A DNA stretch of 64,000 nucleotides from Mariniphaga sp041686935 (GTDB taxonomy: Bacteria > Bacteroidota > Bacteroidia > Bacteroidales > Prolixibacteraceae), in assembly GCA_041686935.1 (NCBI GenBank), contig JAWLCW010000013.1, positions 1-64,000 of the forward strand. The letters run 5' to 3'. Shown piece by piece: positions 34,254 to 42,945 of this stretch. A program made the translations under genes and the position numbers. A model generated the notes under the pieces. That model had not been told where the DNA came from. It was given only the letters and a program-made list of their open reading frames with translations, and did no database searches. Each line of letters begins with the position of its first letter. Position 1 is the first letter of the stretch.

Positions 34254-36209
34254 CTAATCTCCCAAAATTTTAATGGTAGTGCGCCGATTCATCCTGCGCC
34301 CCTCGGGAGTATCGTTTTTGGCAACCGGACGGGTTTCACCATAACCTTTCCATATAAGCCTTTTTTCTTCAATTTTGTTTGAAATCAGGTATTCCGCTAC
34401 AGATTTGGCACGTTTATCAGAAAGAGTGAGATTCTTTTCGGCCAGGCCGGTATCATCGGTATGCCCCTGAATTTCAACATGCAGCGTTGGATTTTCGCTT
34501 AAAAACACAACCAGTTTTTTTAGTTCCGGCTCCGACTCAGGTAAAATCCGGAACGAATCGGTTTCAAAATAAATATTGTACAGATTCATTTCGGCGCCTT
34601 CTTTAACTGGTGTCAGGGCAATTTCCAGTTCATAAGGATTGTAAAATTGCCGGGGGTTTCTCAAATCGAAGGTATTGGAATAAAAAAGGTAGCCATTTTT
34701 TGCAACAGAAAAGGAGTAATTGTTTCCCGAGGGCAGGCAAAGCAGCAATTCACCTTCTGTATTTGTGCTTTCAATTCGTGATTCTGTTTCATTGCGGGCA
34801 AGGTTTAAAAGTACTACCTCAGCCTCCAGCGGGTTCCCGGTTTCAGCATCAAAAACAACAGCTTTTACATACGTGGCAGGATGTGGCCTGACAGATTCAT
34901 CCAATTCAAAAGAATAAATATCAAGCCCTGAAAGACTGTCGCGTGCCGAAGAAAAAAATGCAGTAAGCCCGTCGGCGCTTATATAAAGTCCCTGCTCATC
35001 ATTCACTGTATTAATCGGATAACCAAGATTACGGGGTGCAGAAAAAACAGAATCGCCCAAAATTTCCGACATAAACAAATCGAAACCGCCCAACCCAATA
35101 TGGTAATCGGAAGCAAAGTAGAAATTCTTATTACCCGCATGAACAAATGGGGAAGTTTCGTTTCCCGGCGTATTTATGCTGTCGCCGAGGTTTACCGGTG
35201 TTCCCCATTTTAACCTTCCGTTATGCCCGATTTCCAGCAATTCAGCACGCCATATATCCTTTTGTCCTTTCCCCCCGGGTCTGCTGCTCGAAAAATAAAG
35301 AAACCGTCCGTCTGAAGAAATGGATGGCTGAGCCTCCCAACTTGAAGTATTCACCGGTTTTCCTGCGTTTAAGGCTCTGGTCCAGCGACCTTCTTTGCGT
35401 ACCGAGTAATAAATATCACAGCTTCCCATTCCGCCCGGACGGTTGCAGGCAGTAAAAAAAAGCAGGTTTCCGTCGGCAGACAGACTTTGCGCTCCTTCAT
35501 TTTCAAAGGTATTGATATCGGTGACGGGTTGCGCCTTTTCCCATCCTTCCGGTCCAAATTCCGACATAAAAAAATCTTCTTGCGGAGGCTGGCCGGGATT
35601 CTTCACCAACCTGGTAAAAACCAGCGTTTTCTGATCGATGCTTAAACTGGGCCAGTATTCATCGGCAGTGGAGTTTACAGTTTCAGGAAGTCGTTCAGGA
35701 TTAAATTCAACCGGATTTCTGATTGCCTTTGCAGCAAATCTGCTGCTTGCAATTTTGCGGGTTGTTTCCGCTTCGGCTTTGGAACCCGGCTCAACAGAAA
35801 CTATGTATTTTTCAAAATATACGGCTGCTTCTTCATATTTTTCCAGCGAAAAAAGTGCATCGCCGAGCCGGCGATTAATGAGTGGCATCTGAGATTGCGC
35901 ATACGCCTTTTTTAAATGAATTAACTCATTCCCTGAATCTTTCATTTCAAAATAAATATCGGCTAAAAGCAATCGGGCATCCAAAAACATCGAATCCCGG
36001 TTCAGAATCTGTTCGCATTGTTCTATTGCAAAAACATAATTTTGCAGGGAAACCTGATGCCGGGCTTCATCAAACATACGCTGTATTCTGCGATTTGGCT
36101 GGGCAAATACAAGCGGCGTCGCCAGGAAAAAAATAAAAAAGTACAACACACATTTTCCTAAAAAGCTCATGGCTAATTCAGTTTTCCTTCTGCTATTGTA
36201 GTATTTCAT
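34254..36209 (-). CDS. PorE-like OmpA family protein (TPR, PD40 propeller, CRD, OmpA)
   Basis: The 651-residue protein has a signal peptide (TPLVFA-Q), TPR-like helices at about 37-160, a PD40/WD40-like propeller at about 180-440 (DEYWPSLSIDQKTLVFTR, AQPSISSDGRFLYFSSSRPGG), a carboxypeptidase-regulatory-like fold at about 450-530, and an OmpA C-terminal peptidoglycan-binding domain at about 540-651 (HVEIQGHTDDTG, LSDKRAKSVAEYL). This order matches PorE of the T9SS, but the family has many paralogs and there is no lipobox. ATG 36170 would give a shorter signal peptide. It probably anchors an envelope complex to peptidoglycan. Confidence 0.88.
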   Translation of the reverse strand: MKYYNSRRKTELAMSFLGKCVLYFFIFFLATPLVFAQPNRRIQRMFDEARHQVSLQNYVFAIEQCEQILNRDSMFLDARLLLADIYFEMKDSGNELIHLKKAYAQSQMPLINRRLGDALFSLEKYEEAAVYFEKYIVSVEPGSKAEAETTRKIASSRFAAKAIRNPVEFNPERLPETVNSTADEYWPSLSIDQKTLVFTRLVKNPGQPPQEDFFMSEFGPEGWEKAQPVTDINTFENEGAQSLSADGNLLFFTACNRPGGMGSCDIYYSVRKEGRWTRALNAGKPVNTSSWEAQPSISSDGRFLYFSSSRPGGKGQKDIWRAELLEIGHNGRLKWGTPVNLGDSINTPGNETSPFVHAGNKNFYFASDYHIGLGGFDLFMSEILGDSVFSAPRNLGYPINTVNDEQGLYISADGLTAFFSSARDSLSGLDIYSFELDESVRPHPATYVKAVVFDAETGNPLEAEVVLLNLARNETESRIESTNTEGELLLCLPSGNNYSFSVAKNGYLFYSNTFDLRNPRQFYNPYELEIALTPVKEGAEMNLYNIYFETDSFRILPESEPELKKLVVFLSENPTLHVEIQGHTDDTGLAEKNLTLSDKRAKSVAEYLISNKIEEKRLIWKGYGETRPVAKNDTPEGRRMNRRTTIKILGD

Positions 36210-36341
36210 TTATACAGGTTAAAAAACAATTTAAAAATGAATCCGATTTGTTTTTTTGTATTTTTATTTTTTCTTATTTTGGCTTATTAATTATGAACTA
36301 AAAAAATTTAAGTGTCGTATTTTTTTGAATGAACGTTAAAA

Positions 36342-36530
36342 ATGAAACGGAAAGTAAACAAAAAAAATTACATCGAAGATGATAACTTCGGGCGGAAACA
36401 AAAAAAAACCGCGGTAAAAAGAGACAAGAGCTCAAAAAGAAGACTTACCATTTATGACGAATTTGAAGATGAAGACCTGGACGATTACACATCCAATTAC
36501 GACGATTTCGACGAAGAAGATGACTTTTAA
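36342..36530 (+). CDS. Small charge-polarised protein
   Basis: The 62-residue reading frame codes for a strongly basic N-terminal half (MKRKVNKKNY, KQKKTAVKRDKSSKRR) and a strongly acidic C-terminal half (DEFEDEDLDDY, DDFDEEDDF). It stands alone with an AT-rich upstream region and is unlikely to arise by chance. There is no signal peptide. The shape suggests a nucleic-acid or ribosome-associated factor, but nothing in the sequence proves it. Confidence 0.65.
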   Translation: MKRKVNKKNYIEDDNFGRKQKKTAVKRDKSSKRRLTIYDEFEDEDLDDYTSNYDDFDEEDDF

Positions 36531-36615
36531 TCCCAATGCTATAAGATAAAATCCGAATTGAAATATTCTTTCCACGCCCCAGCCGGCAAACTTGCCAGCT
36601 CTTTTTTATTTTCTG

Positions 36616-37101
36616 TTAATCAGCAAAAAATGCATCCACACCGGGATAGTTGTATTTTGCCCGTGCAATTTTTTCAGGAAAACAGAAATAGGTAGCCGTT
36701 GCCGTTGCGCATGGTTCCTGTTTGCCATCAGAAAGGGTACATTCAATTTTTGCGAGCAAGTTTTCTGCCGAAACCAGCCTGGCCCTGACTGTTAACTCCC
36801 CTTTGGAGATGTAAACCGGTTTAGAGTAGCTAATATTTAAAGCGGTTGTAACACCTGAAGTTTTTAATTTCACAAAAACCAGCCAGGCAGCCGCCTCATC
36901 CATTAACGTTGCCTGAATTCCGCCATGCAAAACGCCTTTCCACCCTTCATAATCTTTTAATGGCTGCCATTTGGCCACCAATTCTTCTCCGTCGAGCCAA
37001 AAATTGAGATGCAAACCATGTGCATTGCCGGGCGAACATCCAAAGCAGTTGTAATCTCCTGATTCTGCTGCGTGGATAAATGGATTGGTAATTTTTTTCA
37101 T
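36616..37101 (-). CDS. PaaI-type hotdog thioesterase
   Basis: The 161-residue protein has the hotdog signature WKGVLHGGIQATLMDEAAAWL and a following LNISYSKPVYISKGELTVRARL strand pair. These match the PaaI/YigI thioesterases, which cleave acyl-CoA thioesters in the cytoplasm. NCFGCSPGNAHGLHL near the start is typical of one Bacteroidota subgroup. Substrate unknown. A terminator separates it from the prohibitin gene upstream. Confidence 0.87.
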   Translation of the reverse strand: MKKITNPFIHAAESGDYNCFGCSPGNAHGLHLNFWLDGEELVAKWQPLKDYEGWKGVLHGGIQATLMDEAAAWLVFVKLKTSGVTTALNISYSKPVYISKGELTVRARLVSAENLLAKIECTLSDGKQEPCATATATYFCFPEKIARAKYNYPGVDAFFAD

Positions 37102-37118
37102 ACTGCTGGAAGATTTAA

Positions 37119-37148
37119 GAAAAAAAGGCCGGCATAAAAAGCCAGCCT
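37119..37148 (-). terminator. Intrinsic terminator after the prohibitin gene
   Basis: Read on the minus strand, AGGCTGGC pairs with GCCGGCCT (eight pairs, one mismatch) around a TTTTTAT loop and is followed by a run of seven T. It lies 25 bases after the stop of the prohibitin gene and before the thioesterase start. Confidence 0.7.
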
Positions 37149-37172
37149 GTATTACAATATTTTGAAATAGAA

Positions 37173-37991
37173 TTAATTACCCCCTAAAATCAAAGGTAAC
37201 CCATCTTTCCCGCCTCCAATAACCACCACCTTGGAATTAGGCGATTCAGCCAGACTAATTGTGGCTTCAATGCCACGCTGTTTCAGAATCTGGTCCGTTA
37301 AACTGGCATTTATAATCCGGTTAAAAGCAGCAATCCCTTCGGCCTCAATGCGCCGGCGTTCGGCTTCCGATTCCTCTCTTCTCAACCTGTATTCATAGGC
37401 AAGGGCTTCCTGTTCCTGTTTTAATTTGCTTTCAATCGCATCTTTTATTTGATCGGGAAGGTTTATGGAACGGATGAGCAATGCACGCATATCAATAAAA
37501 TTTTCGCCAAGTACCATCCGGGTTTCTTCTTTAATGGCCAGTTCAACTTCCGATCTTTTGGTTGAATAGATTTCTTCGGCTGTGTATCGTCCGGCAACCT
37601 GGCGTACAGTTGAACGTACCTCGGGAATGACCAGAACATTGATATAATTAACCCCAAACTGTTGATACAAATTTCCAATTCTATTGTAGATAGGGTTAAA
37701 ACGAACGGTTATGTCTGTACTGATAGACAACCCGTTTCTGTCAAGTACATCCATCATTTCATCGCGTTGTTGTTCCCTCACGTTGAATACATATAATTTA
37801 TTCCACGGTGCAATAATATGGAATCCTTCACCATAAATATTTTCAGTGTCTAAACCCGAAGTGTAAGGACGAAAAATAACAGCACGTTCTCCGGCATCGA
37901 TTATAAAAAACATGCGTCCGCCAAAAAGCAAAAGTACCACCAGAATAGTTACGATGGCAATAATGTAAGAAGTTTTAAAATTGAATTTCAT
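37173..37991 (-). CDS. Prohibitin-family (SPFH/Band 7) membrane protein
   Basis: The 272-residue protein has an N-terminal membrane anchor at about 8-28 (IIAIVTILVVLLLFGG), then the SPFH core (GERAVIFRPYTSGLD, GFHIIAPWNKLYVFNVREQQ, VRSTVRQVAGRYTAEEIYSTKR), a charged coiled coil at about 190-215 (EYRLRREESEAERRRIEAEG) and an SLAESPNSKVVVIGGG end. Relatives form large ring scaffolds at the inner membrane and interact with proteases such as FtsH. A promoter box and a terminator suggest a single-gene unit. Confidence 0.92.
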   Translation of the reverse strand: MKFNFKTSYIIAIVTILVVLLLFGGRMFFIIDAGERAVIFRPYTSGLDTENIYGEGFHIIAPWNKLYVFNVREQQRDEMMDVLDRNGLSISTDITVRFNPIYNRIGNLYQQFGVNYINVLVIPEVRSTVRQVAGRYTAEEIYSTKRSEVELAIKEETRMVLGENFIDMRALLIRSINLPDQIKDAIESKLKQEQEALAYEYRLRREESEAERRRIEAEGIAAFNRIINASLTDQILKQRGIEATISLAESPNSKVVVIGGGKDGLPLILGGN

Positions 37992-38012
37992 TGTATTAAT
38001 ATTTAATTTCTA

Positions 38013-38020
38013 CAAATGTA
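38013..38020 (-). promoter_or_regulatory. -7 promoter box for prohibitin
   Basis: The minus strand reads TACATTTG, a perfect TAnnTTTG, 22 bases before ATG 37991. A matching box for the opposite gene lies at 38099, so this is a divergent promoter region. Confidence 0.5.
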
Positions 38021-38098
38021 ATGAATTAGCAGGTCAGGGGAAAATGTCTTCCTGTTTCTTTTTCCAAAAAATGTTTTATTCTTCACATAACATAAATG

Positions 38099-38106
38099 TA
38101 TATTTG
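38099..38106 (+). promoter_or_regulatory. -7 promoter box for the secreted amidotransferase-like gene
   Basis: TATATTTG is a perfect TAnnTTTG, 24 bases before ATG 38131. It lies inside the longer open frame, which argues that translation starts at 38131. Confidence 0.5.
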
Positions 38107-38130
38107 AAGCCGGAAAACAATTTTTATGGT

Positions 38131-39237
38131 ATGAAGAAATTTACTTGCATCATTCTTTTTATTGTATTTGCAATACAGCTTTCAGGGCAGAATTTTTTCA
38201 GGGAAGATTTTGATACCGGTAAAAAATATATCCTGCTTGCCAACCCTGTAGCAGCAAACCTTGAAACGGTTAACTTTCTTGTTAACAAAGGTTTACTAAA
38301 AATAAATCCACGGAAAGTTAATTTTGTGGGAATTTATTATGAAAACCAGAATTACGACTTCGAAGAATCCCTGAAATACATCAAAAAAAACAGGCTTACA
38401 CATTTTAAGTTTCATGAATTCAGGGGCAATTTGAGTGAAAATATGCTGTTTGAAAAAAATATTTTTTCCGAAGAATTGAAATACGTTTTTCAAAACTCGT
38501 CAGGAATTATCTTTTTCGGCGGCCCGGACATTCCTCCGGCTGTTTACGGAGAGGAAAACACGCTTTCTGATGTAACCGATCCGGAAAGGCATTATTTTGA
38601 AACCACTTTTTTGTTTCACTTGCTGGGCGGATACCAAAACGAAAATTTCAAACCATTACTGGAAGAAAACCCGGAATATTTTATTACTGGTTTTTGCCTT
38701 GGCATGCAAACCATGAATGTGGCCACAGGCGGAACGCTCATCCAGGATATTCCGGCAGAAATTTATGGTGCTGCCGATAATGAAACAACTTTACTTACCG
38801 AAAAGGAAAACCTGCACCGCAATTACTGGCAAGATATTTCGGACGATCCGCAATTAACGGGCATCAACTTTCACACGATACAATTTACAGAACACCCGTT
38901 TTTTACCCGGAAGGTGAAAGCAGGTAAAAAGTCATTTCCAATGGTTTACAGCAGCCACCACCAGGCTGCCAAAAAGTTGGGTAAAGGAATGGAGGTTACC
39001 TCCGTTTCACCCGACGGAAAAATAGTGGAAGCACTGGCGCACAGCACTTATCCAAACGTATTTGCCGTGCAGTTTCACCCCGAGGTGCCTGCCCTTTACG
39101 AAAACCGTGGGAAACGGAAGTTTCACCCCGGCGATGAACCACGCACTTACCATGAAATTATTGGGAAAGAAGGATTGAGGTTTCATAAAAAGTACTGGAA
39201 ATTTATTTCAAAATCGTTGAAAAAAGCCGCCAGGTAA
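38131..39237 (+). CDS. Secreted class I glutamine-amidotransferase-like hydrolase (peptidase C26)
   Basis: The 368-residue protein starts MKKFTCIILFIVFAIQLSG, a signal peptide; 50 open codons upstream are non-coding. The mature part has FFGGPDIPP, the nucleophile elbow GFCLGMQ and the closing FAVQFHPEVPA, which supply the Cys-His-Glu triad of the PuuD/gamma-glutamyl hydrolase family. Most relatives are cytoplasmic (GABA or folate metabolism), so a signal peptide implies a periplasmic gamma-glutamyl or peptide amidase role. It is divergent from prohibitin. Confidence 0.82.
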   Translation: MKKFTCIILFIVFAIQLSGQNFFREDFDTGKKYILLANPVAANLETVNFLVNKGLLKINPRKVNFVGIYYENQNYDFEESLKYIKKNRLTHFKFHEFRGNLSENMLFEKNIFSEELKYVFQNSSGIIFFGGPDIPPAVYGEENTLSDVTDPERHYFETTFLFHLLGGYQNENFKPLLEENPEYFITGFCLGMQTMNVATGGTLIQDIPAEIYGAADNETTLLTEKENLHRNYWQDISDDPQLTGINFHTIQFTEHPFFTRKVKAGKKSFPMVYSSHHQAAKKLGKGMEVTSVSPDGKIVEALAHSTYPNVFAVQFHPEVPALYENRGKRKFHPGDEPRTYHEIIGKEGLRFHKKYWKFISKSLKKAAR

Positions 39238-39342
39238 ACTGGTATTCTCACACTTTTAATTTTTTTAAAGCAACAAACGTTGGAAAAGTTTTTTTCACGC
39301 TGGCAAAGCTTTTTCCGTTCGTTCTGTTTCAAACGAAGAAAT

Positions 39343-40104
39343 TTATGTGAACAGGGAAAGTTGAGCATCTCCCCTTTCTTCTGCTTCCAGTTCAGGATAA
39401 TGAACCGGCTGATTCGCTTCCGGAACGTTTCTTAGCGGTGCAACCGTCCAGGCATCAAGTTGTGAACCGGAAAACTGGTAAAGCGCAAGTTCCCTGATTT
39501 CTTTTTGCGATAAAGGTTTCAGCCATTCATCTGTCATGTTTTCCGGTAAAACAACCGGCATTCGGGGTTCATCTGAAACCTTTGGTTTGTTGTGAATCTT
39601 TGCCATCAGCGGATTGGCTCTGGTGGTGACAATGGAAAATGTATTGATTACTTCACCGGTTTGCCGGTTTCGGTAGTCGTTCCACAGTCCGGCAAAGTAA
39701 AGTGGTTCACCATCTTTTCGGGTAATGTAAAAAGGATATTTTTTCTTTCTGAATTCATGGTATTCGTAGAACCCCTCAGCAGGAATCAAACATCTTTTTT
39801 CTTCAGCCGATTTTTTGAATGAAGCTTTTTCAAAGATTGTTTCGCCGCGGGCATTCAGTGTTTTGTTCCAGATCGCTTCCGGCACTTTTGCCCAATCAGG
39901 CACCAGACCCCATGTTGACACAACCGGATCAGCCGGTGCTTCATTTTTGTAGATAAAAATTTGAGGGTGTGCAAATGCTGACACATAAAACCATTCATCG
40001 TATTGCCGAATCAAATTTTTAAAAAATTCGACATCGTTTTTTTTGTGTAATGACATTGCCCTTCTTAAAGCCAACTGCATTTGGTATCGTGCACTAAAAC
40101 ACAT
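39343..40104 (-). CDS. SOS response-associated peptidase (SRAP, HMCES/YedK-like)
   Basis: The 253-residue protein begins MCFSARY: Cys2 is the residue that forms a thiazolidine link to abasic sites in single-stranded DNA. The family core is visible as WGLVPDWAK, NARGETIFEKASF, RCLIPAEGFYEYHE, PFYITRKDGEPLYFAGLW, FSIVTTRANPLM and HNKPKVSDEPRMPVVLPE. The open frame runs back to 40143, but the need for Cys at position 2 fixes the start at 40104, and a promoter box sits 20 bases before it. It protects stalled replication forks. Confidence 0.93.
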   Translation of the reverse strand: MCFSARYQMQLALRRAMSLHKKNDVEFFKNLIRQYDEWFYVSAFAHPQIFIYKNEAPADPVVSTWGLVPDWAKVPEAIWNKTLNARGETIFEKASFKKSAEEKRCLIPAEGFYEYHEFRKKKYPFYITRKDGEPLYFAGLWNDYRNRQTGEVINTFSIVTTRANPLMAKIHNKPKVSDEPRMPVVLPENMTDEWLKPLSQKEIRELALYQFSGSQLDAWTVAPLRNVPEANQPVHYPELEAEERGDAQLSLFT

Positions 40105-40123
40105 ATTTGTTTGCTTTTCACAG

Positions 40124-40131
40124 CAAATATA
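40124..40131 (-). promoter_or_regulatory. -7 promoter box for SRAP
   Basis: The minus strand reads TATATTTG, a perfect TAnnTTTG, 20 bases before ATG 40104. Confidence 0.5.
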
Positions 40132-40185
40132 ACGTACAATCAAAAAAGATGTTGAATATCATTCCATTTTTACATCAAACCACAA

Positions 40186-40208
40186 CCCGCTTCGGTGGGA
40201 GTTTTTTT
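40186..40208 (+). terminator. Hairpin with TTCG loop and T-run
   Basis: CCCGC (40186-40190), TTCG, then GTGGG (40195-40199) form a short stem with one G-T pair, followed by AG and seven T. The T-run faces the plus strand although both neighbours are on the minus strand, so its purpose is unclear; it may stop antisense transcription. Confidence 0.4.
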
Positions 40209-40262
40209 ATGGTTTAACCTTTAAAAGGCTAAAAGCATTGAAAAAGTTTAACAAAAATAACC

Positions 40263-40279
40263 GGCGACTAAAAATCGCC
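40263..40279 (-). terminator. Hairpin just after the SDR stop codon
   Basis: GGCGA (40263-40267) pairs with TCGCC (40275-40279) around a seven-base loop. On the minus strand it starts eight bases past the SDR stop and is followed by GGTTATTTTTG. It is a weak intrinsic terminator candidate. Confidence 0.4.
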
Positions 40280-40286
40280 GCACCCG

Positions 40287-41075
40287 TCACATACTTTTCA
40301 ATAAACCGCCATCCACAACCAAACTTGCACCGGTAATGTAATTTGCAGCATCAGAAAGTAAAAATGCGCCGGCTTTGCCAAATTCTTCAATGGTTCCGTA
40401 ACGGCCTAGTGGAATAGCGGATTCGTTTTGCTGTTTTATTTTTTCCACCGGAACGCTCTGTTTTTCTGCCAGGTTTTTATCCAGTGCTTTTACACGGGCG
40501 GTATCTATGCGGCCGGGAATGAGATTGTTCACCCTGATGTTTTCAGCGGCAAATTCATTGGCCAGACTTTTCACCAGGCTGGCAACTCCCGAACGGAAAA
40601 CGTTGGAAAGAAGCAACCCGCTAATCGGCTCCTTCACCGAAAGCGAAGTGACGGTTAAAACGGAACCTCCTCCGCCCGAACGCATGTAAGGCAAAACGCT
40701 GCGAATCAGCCGAACAGCGCTCATCAATGTGAGGTTAAATGCAGCCTGCCAGTCATCGTCGGTAAAATCGGCAAAATTGCCCGGAGGCGGACCACCGGCA
40801 TTCACTACCAGTCCGTCAATGCGTTCAAAAGCTTGTGCCACTTCACCAACCCAGTTTTCAATGGCTTTGGCATCCGAAGCGTCAAAAACCGATGCATGAA
40901 TAGTAGCATTTGTGTCTGTTCTTAGTTTATGTGCAGCAGCCTCTACTTCACTTTTTGTGCGGCTGGCTATACAAACCGTGGCGCCGTTTTTTGCCAGTTC
41001 CTGTGCAATGCCAAATCCCAGCCCCTTGCTGGAAGCGGCCACCATAAATACCTTTCCTTTAATATTTAAATCCAT
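40287..41075 (-). CDS. SDR family oxidoreductase, atypical catalytic site
   Basis: The 262-residue protein has a Rossmann fold with AASSKGLGFGIA in place of TGxxxGxG, NAGGPPPG after strand 4 and ...YITGASLVVDGG at the end, as in FabG-like SDRs. The usual YxxxK is replaced: the segment after TVTSLSVKEP reads LLLSNVFRSGVASLVKSLANE. This SNxxR type is known from a subgroup of SDRs, so it may be a natural variant and not decay. ATG 41075 is preferred to TTG 41081. Substrate unknown. Confidence 0.87.
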   Translation of the reverse strand: MDLNIKGKVFMVAASSKGLGFGIAQELAKNGATVCIASRTKSEVEAAAHKLRTDTNATIHASVFDASDAKAIENWVGEVAQAFERIDGLVVNAGGPPPGNFADFTDDDWQAAFNLTLMSAVRLIRSVLPYMRSGGGGSVLTVTSLSVKEPISGLLLSNVFRSGVASLVKSLANEFAAENIRVNNLIPGRIDTARVKALDKNLAEKQSVPVEKIKQQNESAIPLGRYGTIEEFGKAGAFLLSDAANYITGASLVVDGGLLKSM

Positions 41076-41251
41076 GAGCAATAAAAAATGAAAAATTAGA
41101 AATTAAAAATGTAAGAAAATCTCAAATAGCAAAAGACAAATAAATCACAAAATACAAAACTTAATACATCAATTCCTGGCGTTTGGTTTTTGTTCATTGT
41201 ATTTTTTTAAATTAATTGCAATTTGCTATTTGAGCTTTGGTGCTTTTCGAA

Positions 41252-42691
41252 TTACACTTTTCGCAATTTCCATTTCCCCTTTCGGAAAACGATGTATGCA
41301 ACCACTGCAAGTAAACTTTCGGCAGAAACAATAGCCATGCTTGCACCAGTTAGCCCCATTTCCAGTTTAATTGCCAGGAACCAGGCAAGCGGTATTTCAA
41401 ACAGCCAGAAACAAAAGAAATTTATTTTAGTTGGGGTAAAAGTATCACCGCTGCCGTTAAATCCTTGAATAAGAGCCATACCCAGAGCATACAAAGGAAA
41501 GCCGAAACTCACAATGCGAAGGGCATGTATTCCGAAGTCGAGCACTGCAGTCTCCTTTATAAAAAGGGAAATAAAGAATCCAGGGAAAAGGGCCAGAATC
41601 AGACCAATTATTCCCATAAAGGCCATATTTACATAGCCTGTAATCCACACCGATTTTTCGGCCCTGTCAGGATACTTTGCACCAAGATTTTGCCCTACCA
41701 GTGTTGAAGCGGCATTGGTTAGTCCCCAGGCAGGAAGGAGAGCGAAAAGAATGATTCGGATGGCAATGGTATATCCGGCCAGCGCTTCGGGCCCGCCAAC
41801 AGCTATAATTCGAACCAGGAAAATCCAGCTTGAGGTGGCAATCAGATTCTGCAAAATACCACCACCTGAAATCCGGAGTAATTCAAGCATAACGGAAAAT
41901 TTCACTTTTATACTTTCCCAGTAAAGTTTAATCCTGTAATTTCCCCTGAAAAGCAGATAAAACTGATACATAACGGCTAGTCCGCGGCCAATGGTTGTGG
42001 CAATGGCAGCGCCTGCCAAACCCAGTTCGGGAAACGGACCAATTCCGAAAATGAGGAGGGGATCGAGCACCAGGTTTATAATGTTTGCAAACCAAACAAC
42101 ACGCATAGAGATGGCTGCATCGCCCGAACTCCGAAAAACGGCGTTGATGATAAAAAGCAGCATCACCACTGCGTTTCCGCCAAACATAATGGCCGGGTAA
42201 AGAGCGCCCTCTTCTGCCATAGCCTCAGTAGCGCCCATCAGCAATAAAAATTCTTTGGCAAATATTATTCCCGGTAAGGCAATAATTAATGATACGAAAA
42301 CACCAACCAGAATCGCCTGAAAAGCAACAACTCCAGCCTCTTTTTTTCGTTTTTCGCCAATGCGGCGCGCAACAATTGCTGTGGTGGCCATACTTAATCC
42401 TGCCCCGATGGCATATACGATGGTCATTACCGATTCGGTGATGCCAACTGTGGCCACGGCTTCTGAACCTAATCTCGATACAAAAAAGATATCGACAACA
42501 GCAAAAACCGATTCCATCAGCATTTCAAGCACCATGGGAACAGCCAGAATAAAAATGGCGTGCCCCAGTTTGGTTTCAGTGAAATCACGCTCGGTTCCTG
42601 ATATTGCTTCCTTTATGTCTTTCCAGAGTGGTTGTATTTTGGATGAATAAGTGCTGAATAGAGCCAAATATCCTGTTTTTTTATCCGGCAT
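41252..42691 (-). CDS. MATE family efflux transporter
   Basis: The 479-residue protein has about twelve membrane helices in two homologous halves. Family motifs are FILAVPMVLEMLMESVFAVVDIFFVSRLG at the start of the first half and QNLGAKYPDRAEKSVWITGY in the second. MATE proteins expel drugs or metabolites in exchange for Na+ or H+. ATG 42691 is preferred to TTG 42697. A minus-strand promoter box lies 130 bases upstream. Confidence 0.92.
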   Translation of the reverse strand: MPDKKTGYLALFSTYSSKIQPLWKDIKEAISGTERDFTETKLGHAIFILAVPMVLEMLMESVFAVVDIFFVSRLGSEAVATVGITESVMTIVYAIGAGLSMATTAIVARRIGEKRKKEAGVVAFQAILVGVFVSLIIALPGIIFAKEFLLLMGATEAMAEEGALYPAIMFGGNAVVMLLFIINAVFRSSGDAAISMRVVWFANIINLVLDPLLIFGIGPFPELGLAGAAIATTIGRGLAVMYQFYLLFRGNYRIKLYWESIKVKFSVMLELLRISGGGILQNLIATSSWIFLVRIIAVGGPEALAGYTIAIRIILFALLPAWGLTNAASTLVGQNLGAKYPDRAEKSVWITGYVNMAFMGIIGLILALFPGFFISLFIKETAVLDFGIHALRIVSFGFPLYALGMALIQGFNGSGDTFTPTKINFFCFWLFEIPLAWFLAIKLEMGLTGASMAIVSAESLLAVVAYIVFRKGKWKLRKV

Positions 42692-42820
42692 AATCAATTA
42701 AATTAAAGTGAAAAACTACGAATGATTTATTAAAAAGCGCTGCATGAGTTTAAAAGGGAGAGGCAGACAATCGAATTTTGACAGTAATTTTCATCGTAGT
42801 AATTTTTAAATTCAGCGTTG

Positions 42821-42828
42821 CAAATATA
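42821..42828 (-). promoter_or_regulatory. -7 promoter box for the MATE gene
   Basis: The minus strand reads TATATTTG, a perfect TAnnTTTG; a leader of about 125 bases would follow before ATG 42691. Confidence 0.4.
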
Positions 42829-42849
42829 TGGAATTATTTTTTTTCGCTT

Positions 42850-42881
42850 TTGCTCATTCGAATCATTTTCAAATAAATTTG
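42850..42881 (+). promoter_or_regulatory. Promoter of the GH127-like lipoprotein gene
   Basis: TTG at 42850-42852 and TAAATTTG at 42874-42881 are 21 bases apart, matching both Bacteroidota promoter elements. The start codon follows at 42946. Confidence 0.55.
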
Positions 42882-42945
42882 TTTTTTGTTGAACCCTGCC
42901 TTTTGTTGCATGTTACTAATGCTGAATTTTGAAGTTGTTGAGCTG

